From the NCBI GenBank assembly GCA_947480015.1, contig CANKBS010000001.1, positions 62,001 to 126,000 of the forward strand: a stretch of DNA of 64,000 nucleotides, read 5' to 3'. Below, in pieces: positions 9,488-17,679 of this stretch; within the stretch, counting starts at the first letter, position 1, and the number at the start of each line of letters is the position of its first letter. Both the position numbers and the translations under genes were made by a program. The stretch is from Sphingobacteriaceae bacterium. Its GTDB lineage: Bacteria; Bacteroidota; Bacteroidia; B-17B0; Aurantibacillaceae. The notes under the pieces are model-generated. The model saw only the letters and a program-made list of their open reading frames with translations, was not told the origin of the DNA and searched no databases.

Positions 9488-9566
9488 AATAATTGAATTA
9501 ACAATATTACGAAAAATTAATGGACCAATTAGAGGCTTAAAGGCGGTCGGTAAAATGAATTTTAAC

Positions 9567-9574
9567 TATATTTG
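9567..9574 (+). promoter_or_regulatory. Predicted -7 box TATATTTG upstream of DUF3098 gene
   Basis: TATATTTG matches the Bacteroidota -7 consensus TAnnTTTG and lies 23 nt before the ATG at 9598, in the divergent intergenic region with gmd. No convincing -33 TTTG was seen. It would drive the DUF3098-uppP run. Confidence 0.55.
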
Positions 9575-9597
9575 AAGCTTATTTACAAGCAATTTTA

Positions 9598-9846
9598 ATG
9601 GAGCCTTCAAAATCAACCTTTAGCAAAAAAAATTATTATGTATTAGTTACCGGAGTGGTTTTAATCGCTTTGGGATATATACTCATGATAGGTGGTAAGA
9701 GTAACGATCCGAATGTTTTTAATCCTGAGATTTTTAATTTTCAACGCATCACCTTAGCTCCCATGGTATGTTTGCTTGGTTTTGTAACCATCATTGTGGC
9801 CATCATGTGGCGTCCAAAAGCCGAAAACAAACAGCTGTCGAAGTAA
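9598..9846 (+). CDS. DUF3098 family small membrane protein
   Basis: An 82-residue protein with two predicted transmembrane helices (about residues 14-32 and 52-70) separated by a short polar loop containing the FNPEIFNFQRITLAP segment characteristic of DUF3098. The family is widespread in Bacteroidota and is usually found between ftsX and uppP, as is nearly the case here, which suggests an envelope role; no function is established. Its stop overlaps the next start by one base (TAATG at 9844-9848). Confidence 0.88.
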   Translation: MEPSKSTFSKKNYYVLVTGVVLIALGYILMIGGKSNDPNVFNPEIFNFQRITLAPMVCLLGFVTIIVAIMWRPKAENKQLSK

Positions 9847-10256
9847 TGGAAAGCCCGCTTGGTCAGGAGAGCAAAGTGCCGGTTAAAAACAAATTCAAAA
9901 AATTTGCTTTCATTGCTTTAGTCTGTATTCTGCTTATAGCGGCTGCTTATTATTTTATTTGCGGTTTAACGTATAGCGAAGGCACCCGTTCGGGTGTGCT
10001 TACCAAGGTGAGTAAAAAAGGATACATTTTTAAAACCTACGAGGGCGAGTTAAATATTGGCGGTTTAAATCAGGGCGATGGCACCATCATGCCCTTATTT
10101 TTATTTAAATTTTCGGTCAACGATAAAGCCGTGTATGATAGCCTGGAGCGCAATCAAGGTAAAAAAGTAGTTTTGCATTACAAACAAATTATTAAAAATT
10201 TTTTCTGGCAGGGCGAGTCTGATTACTTTGTTCACCAGGTCACTTATGTTCATTAA
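9846..10256 (+). CDS. Small single-pass membrane protein, conserved in Bacteroidota, function unknown
   Basis: A 136-residue protein with an N-terminal basic segment, one transmembrane helix (about residues 23-43) and an extracytoplasmic domain starting YSEGTRSGVLTKVSKKGYIF. This YSEG-R-G-L-K-S-KG-FKTYEGELN pattern is familiar from Bacteroidota proteins often carrying an unsupported '6-phosphogluconate dehydrogenase' label; nothing here supports an enzyme. I chose the ATG at 9846, which overlaps the DUF3098 stop (TAATG), over an upstream in-frame start at 9768 lying deep inside DUF3098. The uppP start follows after 3 bp, so DUF3098, this gene and uppP look like one operon. Confidence 0.8.
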   Translation: MESPLGQESKVPVKNKFKKFAFIALVCILLIAAAYYFICGLTYSEGTRSGVLTKVSKKGYIFKTYEGELNIGGLNQGDGTIMPLFLFKFSVNDKAVYDSLERNQGKKVVLHYKQIIKNFFWQGESDYFVHQVTYVH

Positions 10257-10259
10257 TCT

Positions 10260-11054
10260 ATGACTTATTTACAAGCCCTCATTATTGCCATTATAGAAGG
10301 TTTAACCGAGTATTTACCCATTTCTTCAACCGGTCACATGATGATTGCCACGGCCGTATTGGGCATGGAGGTTACGCCATTTGTAAAATTATTTACCATT
10401 GCTATTCAGTTAGGCGCCATCTTAAGTGTGGTGGTTTTGTATTTTAAACGTTTTTTTAAATCGGTAAATTTTTATCTGAAACTGATTGTGGCCTTTATTC
10501 CCAGTGCCATAGCCGGCTTGCTGTTGGGCGATTGGATTGATGCCCAACTTGAAAATGTGTTTGGGGTGGCGGTTGCGCTTTTTGTGGGTGGAATTATTTT
10601 GTTGTTTGTGGATAACTGGTTTAAAGCTCCTGTAAAAACAAACGAAGAAGAGATCACTAATACCAATGCGCTAAAAATTGGTTTATTTCAGTGTCTGGCT
10701 TTATTTCCGGGCGTGAGTCGTTCGGCATCTACCATTATTGGTGGCTTAACACAAAAATTAAGTCGCCAGGCAGCCGCTGAGTTTTCTTTCTTTTTAGCCG
10801 TGCCAACGATGTTTGCAGCCACGGCAAAAAAGCTTCTCGATTTTTATAAAGAAGGAATTAGTTTGTCGGGCGAAGAAATAAAATTACTGGCTTTTGGAAA
10901 TGCCATAGCCTTTGTGGTAGCACTTTTGGCCATTAAAAGTTTTATTGGTATTTTAAATAAATACGGCTTTAAAGGTTTTGGTATCTACCGAATTCTGGTC
11001 GGTGGCACGCTCATTATCTTATTCCTCATGGGTGTTAAAATAGCCGCGGTTTAA
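10260..11054 (+). CDS. uppP: Undecaprenyl-diphosphatase (UppP/BacA)
   Basis: Dephosphorylates undecaprenyl pyrophosphate to the monophosphate, recycling the lipid carrier for peptidoglycan and surface glycans; overexpression of the family confers bacitracin resistance. The 264-residue polytopic protein has the first catalytic motif [15 protein letters not shown] at residues 14-28 and the second motif [11 protein letters not shown] in the middle, both intact. The length is normal. It starts 3 bp after the preceding gene. The lipid carrier it regenerates is also the acceptor of the WecA-like transferase at 4721-5815. Confidence 0.97.
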   Translation: MTYLQALIIAIIEGLTEYLPISSTGHMMIATAVLGMEVTPFVKLFTIAIQLGAILSVVVLYFKRFFKSVNFYLKLIVAFIPSAIAGLLLGDWIDAQLENVFGVAVALFVGGIILLFVDNWFKAPVKTNEEEITNTNALKIGLFQCLALFPGVSRSASTIIGGLTQKLSRQAAAEFSFFLAVPTMFAATAKKLLDFYKEGISLSGEEIKLLAFGNAIAFVVALLAIKSFIGILNKYGFKGFGIYRILVGGTLIILFLMGVKIAAV

Positions 11055-11143
11055 TCGGTTTAACAAGTCTTTGTTAATTAATCCTTTGGCTTTGGTTTAA
11101 AGCTTGGCGATATTCAAATAACTTCGCTTCATAAATTACAAAG

Positions 11144-12013
11144 GTGAGCGACAGGTTAACAAAAAAACGATTACGTACATCAGGGGCAACAGTTATCATC
11201 AGTTTGTCTTTGGTGTTATTTATGCTTGGTGCTCTTGGCTTGCTTATCATTAATGCCAATAAATTATCTACACACTTTAAAGAAAATGTTGGTTTTCAGA
11301 TTTATTTAAAAGACACCGCCACTTCAGCTCAAACCGATGTGCTTTTGCAGGAGTTGAATAATTCAAAATTTACCAAAAGCGTTAATCTCATCAATAAAGA
11401 GCAGGCTGCCGAAAAACTAAAGGCCGACTTGGGCGAAGATTTTGTAACGTTTTTAGGCACCAATCCACTTTTAAACTCGCTGGAAGTTAAGTTGAATGCC
11501 GATTACGCGAATACCGACACACTCTTGATTATAGAAAAAGCCTTGTTGCAAAAACCTTTTATAAAGGAAGTGGTGTACCAAAAAGTGTTGATCAACAAAT
11601 TGAATAAAAACACACGGGCGCTTGCTTTTTTTATTCTCATTTTTAGTTCGGCCCTGCTCATTGTGGCCATAGCACTCATTAACAACACCATCCGGTTATC
11701 CATTTACTCGCAACGTTTTCTGATTCGGACCATGTATTTGGTTGGTGCAACACGCTCGTTTATTAGTAAACCTTTTATTTTTAAGGGATTCAGACAAGGG
11801 GTGATAGCAGGCGTGATTGCCGGATTATTATTGGCCGGATTTTTAATTTTAAGCACCCGTTTTATTCCCGATTTGTTGCAATTACAAGATGAAAATGTGT
11901 TGCTTATTTTATTCATCGGAATAATTCTTATTGGGGTTATTATTTCGGCTTTCAGCGCCTTTCTGGCGGTTATGCGTTATTTAAAACTTAAAACAAGCGA
12001 CCTTTATTTCTAG
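11144..12013 (+). CDS. ftsX: Cell division protein FtsX
   Basis: The membrane subunit of the FtsEX ABC-type complex, which couples division to activation of peptidoglycan hydrolases. The 289-residue protein has a first transmembrane helix (about 18-38), an extracytoplasmic domain with the KENVGFQIYLKDT strand, and three C-terminal helices within the FtsX/MacB permease domain (RTMYLVGATRSFISKPF is the conserved cytoplasmic loop). The start is a GTG at 11144; the N-terminus MSDRLTKKRLRTS agrees with family members and no better ATG exists. ftsE is not in the window. In many relatives ftsX precedes DUF3098 and uppP; here it follows uppP after 89 bp. Confidence 0.94.
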   Translation: MSDRLTKKRLRTSGATVIISLSLVLFMLGALGLLIINANKLSTHFKENVGFQIYLKDTATSAQTDVLLQELNNSKFTKSVNLINKEQAAEKLKADLGEDFVTFLGTNPLLNSLEVKLNADYANTDTLLIIEKALLQKPFIKEVVYQKVLINKLNKNTRALAFFILIFSSALLIVAIALINNTIRLSIYSQRFLIRTMYLVGATRSFISKPFIFKGFRQGVIAGVIAGLLLAGFLILSTRFIPDLLQLQDENVLLILFIGIILIGVIISAFSAFLAVMRYLKLKTSDLYF

Positions 12014-12057
12014 TTGCTTTTAATTATTCTTAACCTTTTTCCACCACAAGAAATTAG

Positions 12058-12065
12058 TATCTTTG
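12058..12065 (+). promoter_or_regulatory. Predicted -7 box TATCTTTG for the Bax-inhibitor-1 gene
   Basis: TATCTTTG matches TAnnTTTG and ends 22 nt before the ATG at 12088. The intergenic region after ftsX is AT-rich with no other candidate. Confidence 0.55.
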
Positions 12066-12087
12066 TTATTCATAAACGAACACTTAT

Positions 12088-12825
12088 ATGGACAACAACA
12101 ATTTAAGAAGTACAAATATTGACAGAATTGATTTTGCCACCGTTACCGGCGAAAACAAATTATTACGATCTTCCTTTTCATGGATGGCAGTCGCCATGTT
12201 ACTCACTTCGGTTTCAGCGATTGCTTTTGCTTTTGTGCCCGAGTTAACTGCATTTCTTTTAACACCAACGGAAACAGGCTTTAAGCCAACTACCCTCGCA
12301 TATGTTGTGATGTTTGCGCCTTTACTTTTTGTTTTAGGGATGGGTTTTGGACTCAACAAGTTGTCCTATCCCGCTCTCATTGCGCTATTTGTGGCCTACT
12401 CCATTATTAATGGCATTAGCTTTAGTTTTATCTTTTTTGTTTACCAAATAGGATCTATTGCGACCGTATTTTTAAGCACCACGGCTTTATTTACCATTAT
12501 GGCCATAGCAGGATATACAACCAAAACAGATTTAACCAAAATGGGAAGTTTGTTAATGATTGGTTTAATAGGCATTGTGGTTGCCTCGCTCATTAACATG
12601 TTTTTAGGAAGTGCACAAATGGATTACATCATCAGTATTTTAGGTGTTATCATCTTTACCGGTTTAACCGCTTATGATGTTCAAAAAATTAAAGAAATGG
12701 GTCAAAACAGTGGCGAATCAGTGATGTCTAGTAAATTAGGCCTTATGGGTGCCTTAACCCTTTATCTTGATTTCATTAATTTGTTCCTTTTCCTTCTTCG
12801 TTTATTTGGCGGAAAAAAGGACTAA
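12088..12825 (+). CDS. Bax inhibitor-1/YccA family membrane protein
   Basis: A 245-residue protein with a polar N-terminal tail of about 35 residues and seven hydrophobic helices, matching the BI-1/YccA (UPF0005/TMBIM) family. The conserved FTGLTAYDVQKIKEM segment with its buried aspartate is clear near the C-terminus, as is the terminal LYLDFINLFLFLLRLFG. Relatives act as pH-sensitive calcium leak channels (BsYetJ) or modulate FtsH; which applies here is unknown. It is a separate unit bounded by a promoter-like box upstream and a strong terminator downstream (12849-12880). Confidence 0.93.
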   Translation: MDNNNLRSTNIDRIDFATVTGENKLLRSSFSWMAVAMLLTSVSAIAFAFVPELTAFLLTPTETGFKPTTLAYVVMFAPLLFVLGMGFGLNKLSYPALIALFVAYSIINGISFSFIFFVYQIGSIATVFLSTTALFTIMAIAGYTTKTDLTKMGSLLMIGLIGIVVASLINMFLGSAQMDYIISILGVIIFTGLTAYDVQKIKEMGQNSGESVMSSKLGLMGALTLYLDFINLFLFLLRLFGGKKD

Positions 12826-12848
12826 GCTTTAATTTCCAAATGAGTATA

Positions 12849-12880
12849 AACGCCGCAGCCTTTTGGTTTGCGGCGTTTTT
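12849..12880 (+). terminator. Rho-independent terminator after Bax-inhibitor-1 gene
   Basis: Perfect 9-bp stem AACGCCGCA / TGCGGCGTT with an 11-base loop, followed by TTTTT. It is positioned 24 bp after the stop codon. Confidence 0.88.
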
Positions 12881-12957
12881 AGTTAACAAAAGTCCTTTCA
12901 CTTACTAAACAGTGGGCTTGAATGAGTGAGCAATAAGGCGCCCCTTAATATTTACAA

Positions 12958-12965
12958 TATCTTTG
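12958..12965 (+). promoter_or_regulatory. Predicted -7 box TATCTTTG upstream of giant secreted protein gene
   Basis: TATCTTTG matches TAnnTTTG. It lies 69 nt before the ATG at 13035, implying a leader of roughly 60 nt, longer than for most genes in this window. Confidence 0.45.
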
Positions 12966-13034
12966 TAAGATCAATGTTTTTTAATATCTTAGTTTCTTAT
13001 AAATTTCAATGTTAGCCTCTGGTGGTTTTCCTAT

Positions 13035-16000
13035 ATGAAAAAGTCCCATAAAATAGTAAGGTATATCGCTCTTTTCCTCGGCTTAAGTTTTTGGACTCAA
13101 GCGCAAAATGCCAATACGGTTTGCGCAAACCCTACACCCTTCTGCACAGGACAGGTTATGAATTTTCCTGCACAAACAGGTGGAGGTGTTGCACAACCGG
13201 GTCCAAACTACGGTTGTTTAGGTTCACAGCCGCGCCCAACTTGGTTTTATTTTCAAACGGCCACGGCTGGTTCTATGGTTATTACCATGTCGGCCACCAA
13301 TGATATTGATTTTATCTGCTGGGGACCATTTCCAAATTTAAATCAATGCGGTAATCTCACCTCTGCCACACAGGTTCCGGGTTCGGGTTATGGTAGCGCT
13401 ACCTCAAATGGATGCAGCTATTCGGGCTCACCTACCGAAACCTGCACCATAGCCAACTGCTTACCTGGTCAGTTTTATATCATGCTTATTACCAATTTTA
13501 GCGGTGCTACTCAGAATATTACCTTCACGCAGCAAAATGCCTTGTCACCGGGTGCAGCTTCTACCAATTGTGGACTCGTGTGTTTTGTGAGTCCAACTAA
13601 TAGTGGTATGATATGCGCAGGATCAACGGCTACTCTGGCGCTCACGACGAGTAGTTCTGTTACGTCATTCACCTGGTCAGGCCCCGGTGGTTTCAGTTCA
13701 ACCTTTACCAGTGCTGTTGTTACAGGGCTTATGGCCAACGCAACGTATACGGTTAGAGGGTCTTCCACGGCAACGCTGAATGGTATTCCAACAACAGGTA
13801 CCTGTCAGGCAGTAACGACCATTAGTGTTGTACCCTATCCGAATTTTAGCGTTAATCCCACCTATACCAGTATTTGTCAGGGTGGGTCTTTTTCGGCCGC
13901 CGTTAATTTTACTATACCCATTACGCCTGGACCATTTTCCTTTAATTGGACACCCAGCCCCGGCTCGGTGATTTGGTCGCCTTTTTCTCCGGTAACTACC
14001 ATCTTTCCACCCCTTTCACCAACTAATGTAACGCTTACTACTTTGGTTTATACCATAACGGTTTGGCCTACCAATACGGTTGTAACCTGTCCCATCTCGC
14101 AAACCATGCAAGTTATTATCAATAACCCTCTAACCCCTTCCTTAACCATGCCGCCGCCCATGTGCGACACTTATAGCCCTATTAATTTAGTGGCGACTCC
14201 CGGAGGTGGGACTTGGAGCGCAAATCCGGCTGTTTCGCCCGCCGGGGTCTTTAATCCGGCCATTGCAGGAAGCTATAAAAACCTTGTTACCTATGCAGTA
14301 AGTGTGGGTACATGCGTGGTAAGTAATTACGACTCAATTTTTGTTTCCAAATATGTTCCTCCAACACTTACAAACAGTATCAGCCCCATGTGTGTTCAGG
14401 ATCTTCCCATTAATCTCATGAACATTGTGCAAACCACTGTAACAGGCAGCTGGTCTGGCCCAAATGTGGTTAATCCGCCACCTCCACTCAACTTTATTTA
14501 TAATTTTAATCCGGCTGGTTTAGCAACAGGTAATTATATTCTAAAGCATCGTACTTGGTCATGGCCAGATGCAAGTGTTTGTCCCGATTCCGTGAATCTT
14601 CAAGTTGCGGTGTTTAATCCGGTAATTCCAACCATTTCAAACATTACAGCAAAATGCACCAATGCCGCACCCGTTCAATTAATTGCTAGTCCAACGGGTG
14701 GCCTTTGGTCAGGCAGCACCGGGGTTTCACCATCGGGTGTTCAAACACCTTCATCTTGCGCCTGGAGCACGGTTAACACGGTTACCTATACGGCTGGTCA
14801 AGGAACCTGCGTAGCCTCTTCGTCAAGAACCTTTAACGTTTCGCGATATAATACTGCCGCGCTAACGGGTACTGTGCCAAATATGTGTGTAAGTACGCCT
14901 CCTTTTAACCTCATGACTATTGTGCAAAACACCAATGGGGTCTGGTCGGGCAATGTGGCTGCTAACTTTTTTATTCCACTTGGATTACCTACCAATACGT
15001 ATGCTTTGGTTTATTCTACCGTATCTACACCCGATCCATTCCTTTGTCCCGAATCTTCAACTATTATTGCTTCAGTTTTAAATCCGCAAACACCGGTTAT
15101 AACTCAAGCCGGACCATTTTGTACTGCCGGATCGCCGGTACAGTTAACCGTTACCCCCGCAATAGGTTATTGGGTCACATCACCATTTCTGAATGCTAAC
15201 GGTGTTTTTTCGCCGGCACAAAGTCCGGTTGGTAGCAACATGGTGCAATATGTAATTGGTACAAGTTCGTGTAATGTGAGTTCAAGTGTTTATTTTAGCA
15301 CAGAGGCATTTATTTCGGCGGCCATTAGCGGTTTAGTGCCTGATGTTTGTAATAACGGGTCGCCTGTTAACCTCTCACCAATTACCATAAGTAATTTAGG
15401 CACATGGACTGGTCCGGGAATTTCAGGAACTAGTTTTAATCCGGTTGTTACAGGTCCGGGTAAATATACCTTGCAGTATAACACCTCTTCCCAACCCAGT
15501 GGCTTATGCCCTGATCAAGCTACGGTTAATGTTCAAGTGTATTCTTTAGCCGAACCAAGTATTGCTAAAGTTAGCCCAAAATGTAATAATGCGGCGCCAT
15601 TTCAAATTATGGTGAGTCCGGTTGGCGGTTTGTTTGGTTCGGCAACAGCTGGACTCATAACCCCTAGCGGGGTTTTTAATCCGGCACTAGGGGTTATTGG
15701 TACGAATTTAATCAGTTACAGTATTTCAGTTGGACCCTGCTTGGCTTATGCGCAACAATCTGTTACAATAGATAAATTTATTTCAGCCGGTTTTGAAAAA
15801 ATGCCTGAACTATTCTATTGCAAAAACAAATTACCTTTTGATCTTTTTAGTATGGTTCAAAACCCCGATATCACTAAATTCATATTCACTAGTAACGAAG
15901 GTGGGGTTATTAATGGGCACATGTTTGATCCTGATAAGGCTAATGTAGGACCAAATGTGATTGAATATTTCACTTATTCTGCGACAAGCGCTTTGTTATG

Positions 16001-16838
16001 TCCCGATAGAAGTTCGATCACCATTAATATTAAAGCAGTTCCTGCAATCAGTGCCATAAGTAATAAATATGAAGCCTGCGCACCTGCGCTCATTGTCTTA
16101 ACAGGAGATAAAACTTCCGGTTCAGGGTCGTGGAATTTTGGTGATGGAACACCCGACCAATCGGGACTCTCAGTCAATCACACCTACCATACTCCCGGTA
16201 CTTATACGGTGGTGTTTAATTACTATGATAACGACGCAAGTGGATGTATCGCTCAATATACCTTATCACCAAAAATTTTGGTGAAAGAATCACCCACTGC
16301 GAATTTCACCTATTATCCTGACGAGTTAAGTATTTCAAATCCTGAAATTACTTTAAACAATAGAAGTACGGTGCTTTCTAATAATAAATATGTGTGGACG
16401 GTACAAGGACTTTATGAATTTACCGATGTTAACCCTCAATTTAATTTTCCGCAAATTGGTAATTACCGTATCACCCTAAATGCTACTAATCTTGCTGGTT
16501 GCACCAGTGAAACGAGTCAGTTTGTGGAAGTGAAAAACGATTTTAATGTTTACATACCCAACTCATTTACGCCGAATGCAGATGGTTTAAATGATAAATT
16601 TTTACCTGTTTTCTCTCCTTATGGATTGGATGCAAAAACGTATGAAATGGATATTTATGATCGTTGGGGGCATGTGATATTTAACACAAAAGATTACACC
16701 AAGGGCTGGGATGGCACTTTAAACAACAAAAGCGATTTGCCTTTAAAAGAAGATTCGTACACCTATAAAGTTCATTACAAAGATCTGGAAGGCCGTGTTT
16801 ATAATAAGTCCGGCGTGGTAATAATGTTGCCGAATTAA
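13035..16838 (+). CDS. Giant secreted repeat protein with gliding-motility-type (type B) T9SS C-terminal domain
   Basis: A 1267-residue cell-surface or secreted protein. A signal peptide ends near residue 23 (...FWTQAQ). The first about 180 residues form a Cys-rich domain (CANPTPFCTGQ). An Ig-like region follows, and then four copies of an alternating A-B module pair beginning near residues 373, 538, 692 and 847; B halves begin near 450, 614, 769 and 923. A PKD-like domain (SGSWNFGDGTPD, about 1030-1075) precedes the C-terminal domain at about 1172-1267. That domain opens VYIPNSFTPNADGLNDKF and contains the IYDRWGHVIF strand, the type B gliding-motility sorting signature (TIGR04131-like). Type B cargo in other species needs a PorP/SprF partner, absent here. 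The likely role is adhesin; the ligand is unknown. Confidence 0.88.
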   Translation: MKKSHKIVRYIALFLGLSFWTQAQNANTVCANPTPFCTGQVMNFPAQTGGGVAQPGPNYGCLGSQPRPTWFYFQTATAGSMVITMSATNDIDFICWGPFPNLNQCGNLTSATQVPGSGYGSATSNGCSYSGSPTETCTIANCLPGQFYIMLITNFSGATQNITFTQQNALSPGAASTNCGLVCFVSPTNSGMICAGSTATLALTTSSSVTSFTWSGPGGFSSTFTSAVVTGLMANATYTVRGSSTATLNGIPTTGTCQAVTTISVVPYPNFSVNPTYTSICQGGSFSAAVNFTIPITPGPFSFNWTPSPGSVIWSPFSPVTTIFPPLSPTNVTLTTLVYTITVWPTNTVVTCPISQTMQVIINNPLTPSLTMPPPMCDTYSPINLVATPGGGTWSANPAVSPAGVFNPAIAGSYKNLVTYAVSVGTCVVSNYDSIFVSKYVPPTLTNSISPMCVQDLPINLMNIVQTTVTGSWSGPNVVNPPPPLNFIYNFNPAGLATGNYILKHRTWSWPDASVCPDSVNLQVAVFNPVIPTISNITAKCTNAAPVQLIASPTGGLWSGSTGVSPSGVQTPSSCAWSTVNTVTYTAGQGTCVASSSRTFNVSRYNTAALTGTVPNMCVSTPPFNLMTIVQNTNGVWSGNVAANFFIPLGLPTNTYALVYSTVSTPDPFLCPESSTIIASVLNPQTPVITQAGPFCTAGSPVQLTVTPAIGYWVTSPFLNANGVFSPAQSPVGSNMVQYVIGTSSCNVSSSVYFSTEAFISAAISGLVPDVCNNGSPVNLSPITISNLGTWTGPGISGTSFNPVVTGPGKYTLQYNTSSQPSGLCPDQATVNVQVYSLAEPSIAKVSPKCNNAAPFQIMVSPVGGLFGSATAGLITPSGVFNPALGVIGTNLISYSISVGPCLAYAQQSVTIDKFISAGFEKMPELFYCKNKLPFDLFSMVQNPDITKFIFTSNEGGVINGHMFDPDKANVGPNVIEYFTYSATSALLCPDRSSITINIKAVPAISAISNKYEACAPALIVLTGDKTSGSGSWNFGDGTPDQSGLSVNHTYHTPGTYTVVFNYYDNDASGCIAQYTLSPKILVKESPTANFTYYPDELSISNPEITLNNRSTVLSNNKYVWTVQGLYEFTDVNPQFNFPQIGNYRITLNATNLAGCTSETSQFVEVKNDFNVYIPNSFTPNADGLNDKFLPVFSPYGLDAKTYEMDIYDRWGHVIFNTKDYTKGWDGTLNNKSDLPLKEDSYTYKVHYKDLEGRVYNKSGVVIMLPN

Positions 16839-16852
16839 ACTAAATTAAAATG

Positions 16853-16890
16853 CAAAAAAAACCCGATTCGAATTTCGAATCGGGTTTTTT
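16853..16890. terminator. Bidirectional terminator between convergent genes
   Basis: Ten-bp perfect stem CCCGATTCGA / TCGAATCGGG (16862-16871 with 16875-16884) and a 3-base loop, with an A run on the left and TTTTTT on the right. It separates the plus-strand giant protein gene from the minus-strand response regulator gene. Confidence 0.92.
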
Positions 16891-16903
16891 AGTTTTAATG
16901 ATT

Positions 16904-17605
16904 TTATGGATTCACCAATAATTTAAATCCTTTACCGTGAATATTGATAATCTCAACTTTTGGATCGTCTTTTAAGTACTTACGCAGTTTGGCAATGTAA
17001 ACATCCATACTTCGTCCGTTAAAATAATTATCGTCGTGCCAAATTGATTTTAGTGCAAAAGTTCTATCGAGCACATCGTTTTTATGAATACAAAGCAACC
17101 GTAATAACTGACTTTCTTTGGTGGTAAGCTTTTGTTCAACGCCATCATGTTGTAGTATTTGTTTTTCCGAATTAAATTGGTATTTACCGATTTTAAAGTC
17201 CACGTCTTCCGCTTCAGTTGAACGAACCTTGTTGGTTCTTCTAAGCACAGCTGTAACACGGGCTAAGAGTTCTTCCATGCTAAATGGCTTGGTAATATAA
17301 TCATCGGCCCCGGCATTAAAGCCTTCAATGGTGTCTTCTTTCATGCTTTTGGCAGTAAGAAAGATGATAGGAATGTTTTTATCTACCACTCTAATATCCT
17401 TAGCTAAGCTCAAGCCATCCTTAACCGGCATCATTACATCTAACAACAATAAATCAAAAGATCCTTTAAAAAAGACATCTCCTCCCTTTTTCCCGTCATC
17501 TGCTAATTTGGTTTCGAAGCCTTTGGCCTCAAGGTACTCTTGTAAAAGTGGACCTAAACTTGGGTCGTCTTCTACTAATAAAATGCGTGTTTTAACAGTT
17601 TCCAT
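16904..17605 (-). CDS. OmpR-family response regulator (RprY-like)
   Basis: A 233-residue two-component transcription factor. The receiver domain (about 6-120) has the acidic pair in LLVEDD, phospho-acceptor Asp56 in LLLLDVMMP, the conserved Thr-Ala (FLTAK) and Lys of KPF. The C-terminal winged-helix DNA-binding domain (about 135-230) shows RLLRLLCIHKNDVLDR and the DVYIAKLRKYLKDDP...IINIHGKGFKL recognition part. It lies downstream of the sensor kinase on the same strand with a 74-bp gap that holds a -7 box, so it may be both co-transcribed and independently expressed. The closest described type is Bacteroides RprXY; target genes are unknown. Confidence 0.93.
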   Translation of the reverse strand: METVKTRILLVEDDPSLGPLLQEYLEAKGFETKLADDGKKGGDVFFKGSFDLLLLDVMMPVKDGLSLAKDIRVVDKNIPIIFLTAKSMKEDTIEGFNAGADDYITKPFSMEELLARVTAVLRRTNKVRSTEAEDVDFKIGKYQFNSEKQILQHDGVEQKLTTKESQLLRLLCIHKNDVLDRTFALKSIWHDDNYFNGRSMDVYIAKLRKYLKDDPKVEIINIHGKGFKLLVNP

Positions 17606-17661
17606 TAATACTAAATGTTAAATGATTTAATTAAAGGTAGGCACTAAGCCTGCCATTTTAA

Positions 17662-17669
17662 CAAATTTA
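17662..17669 (-). promoter_or_regulatory. Predicted -7 box TAAATTTG between kinase and response regulator genes
   Basis: TAAATTTG on the minus strand matches TAnnTTTG and ends 56 nt before the response-regulator ATG. The region is a run of TTAACAAAT-like repeats, so a chance match is possible. Confidence 0.35.
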
Positions 17670-17679
17670 ACAAATATTA

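Noticed and set aside
9768-9845. Upstream extension of the 136-residue membrane protein
   Set aside because: It would overlap DUF3098 by 79 bp; the ATG at 9846 overlapping the previous stop gives a proper N-terminus and membrane helix.
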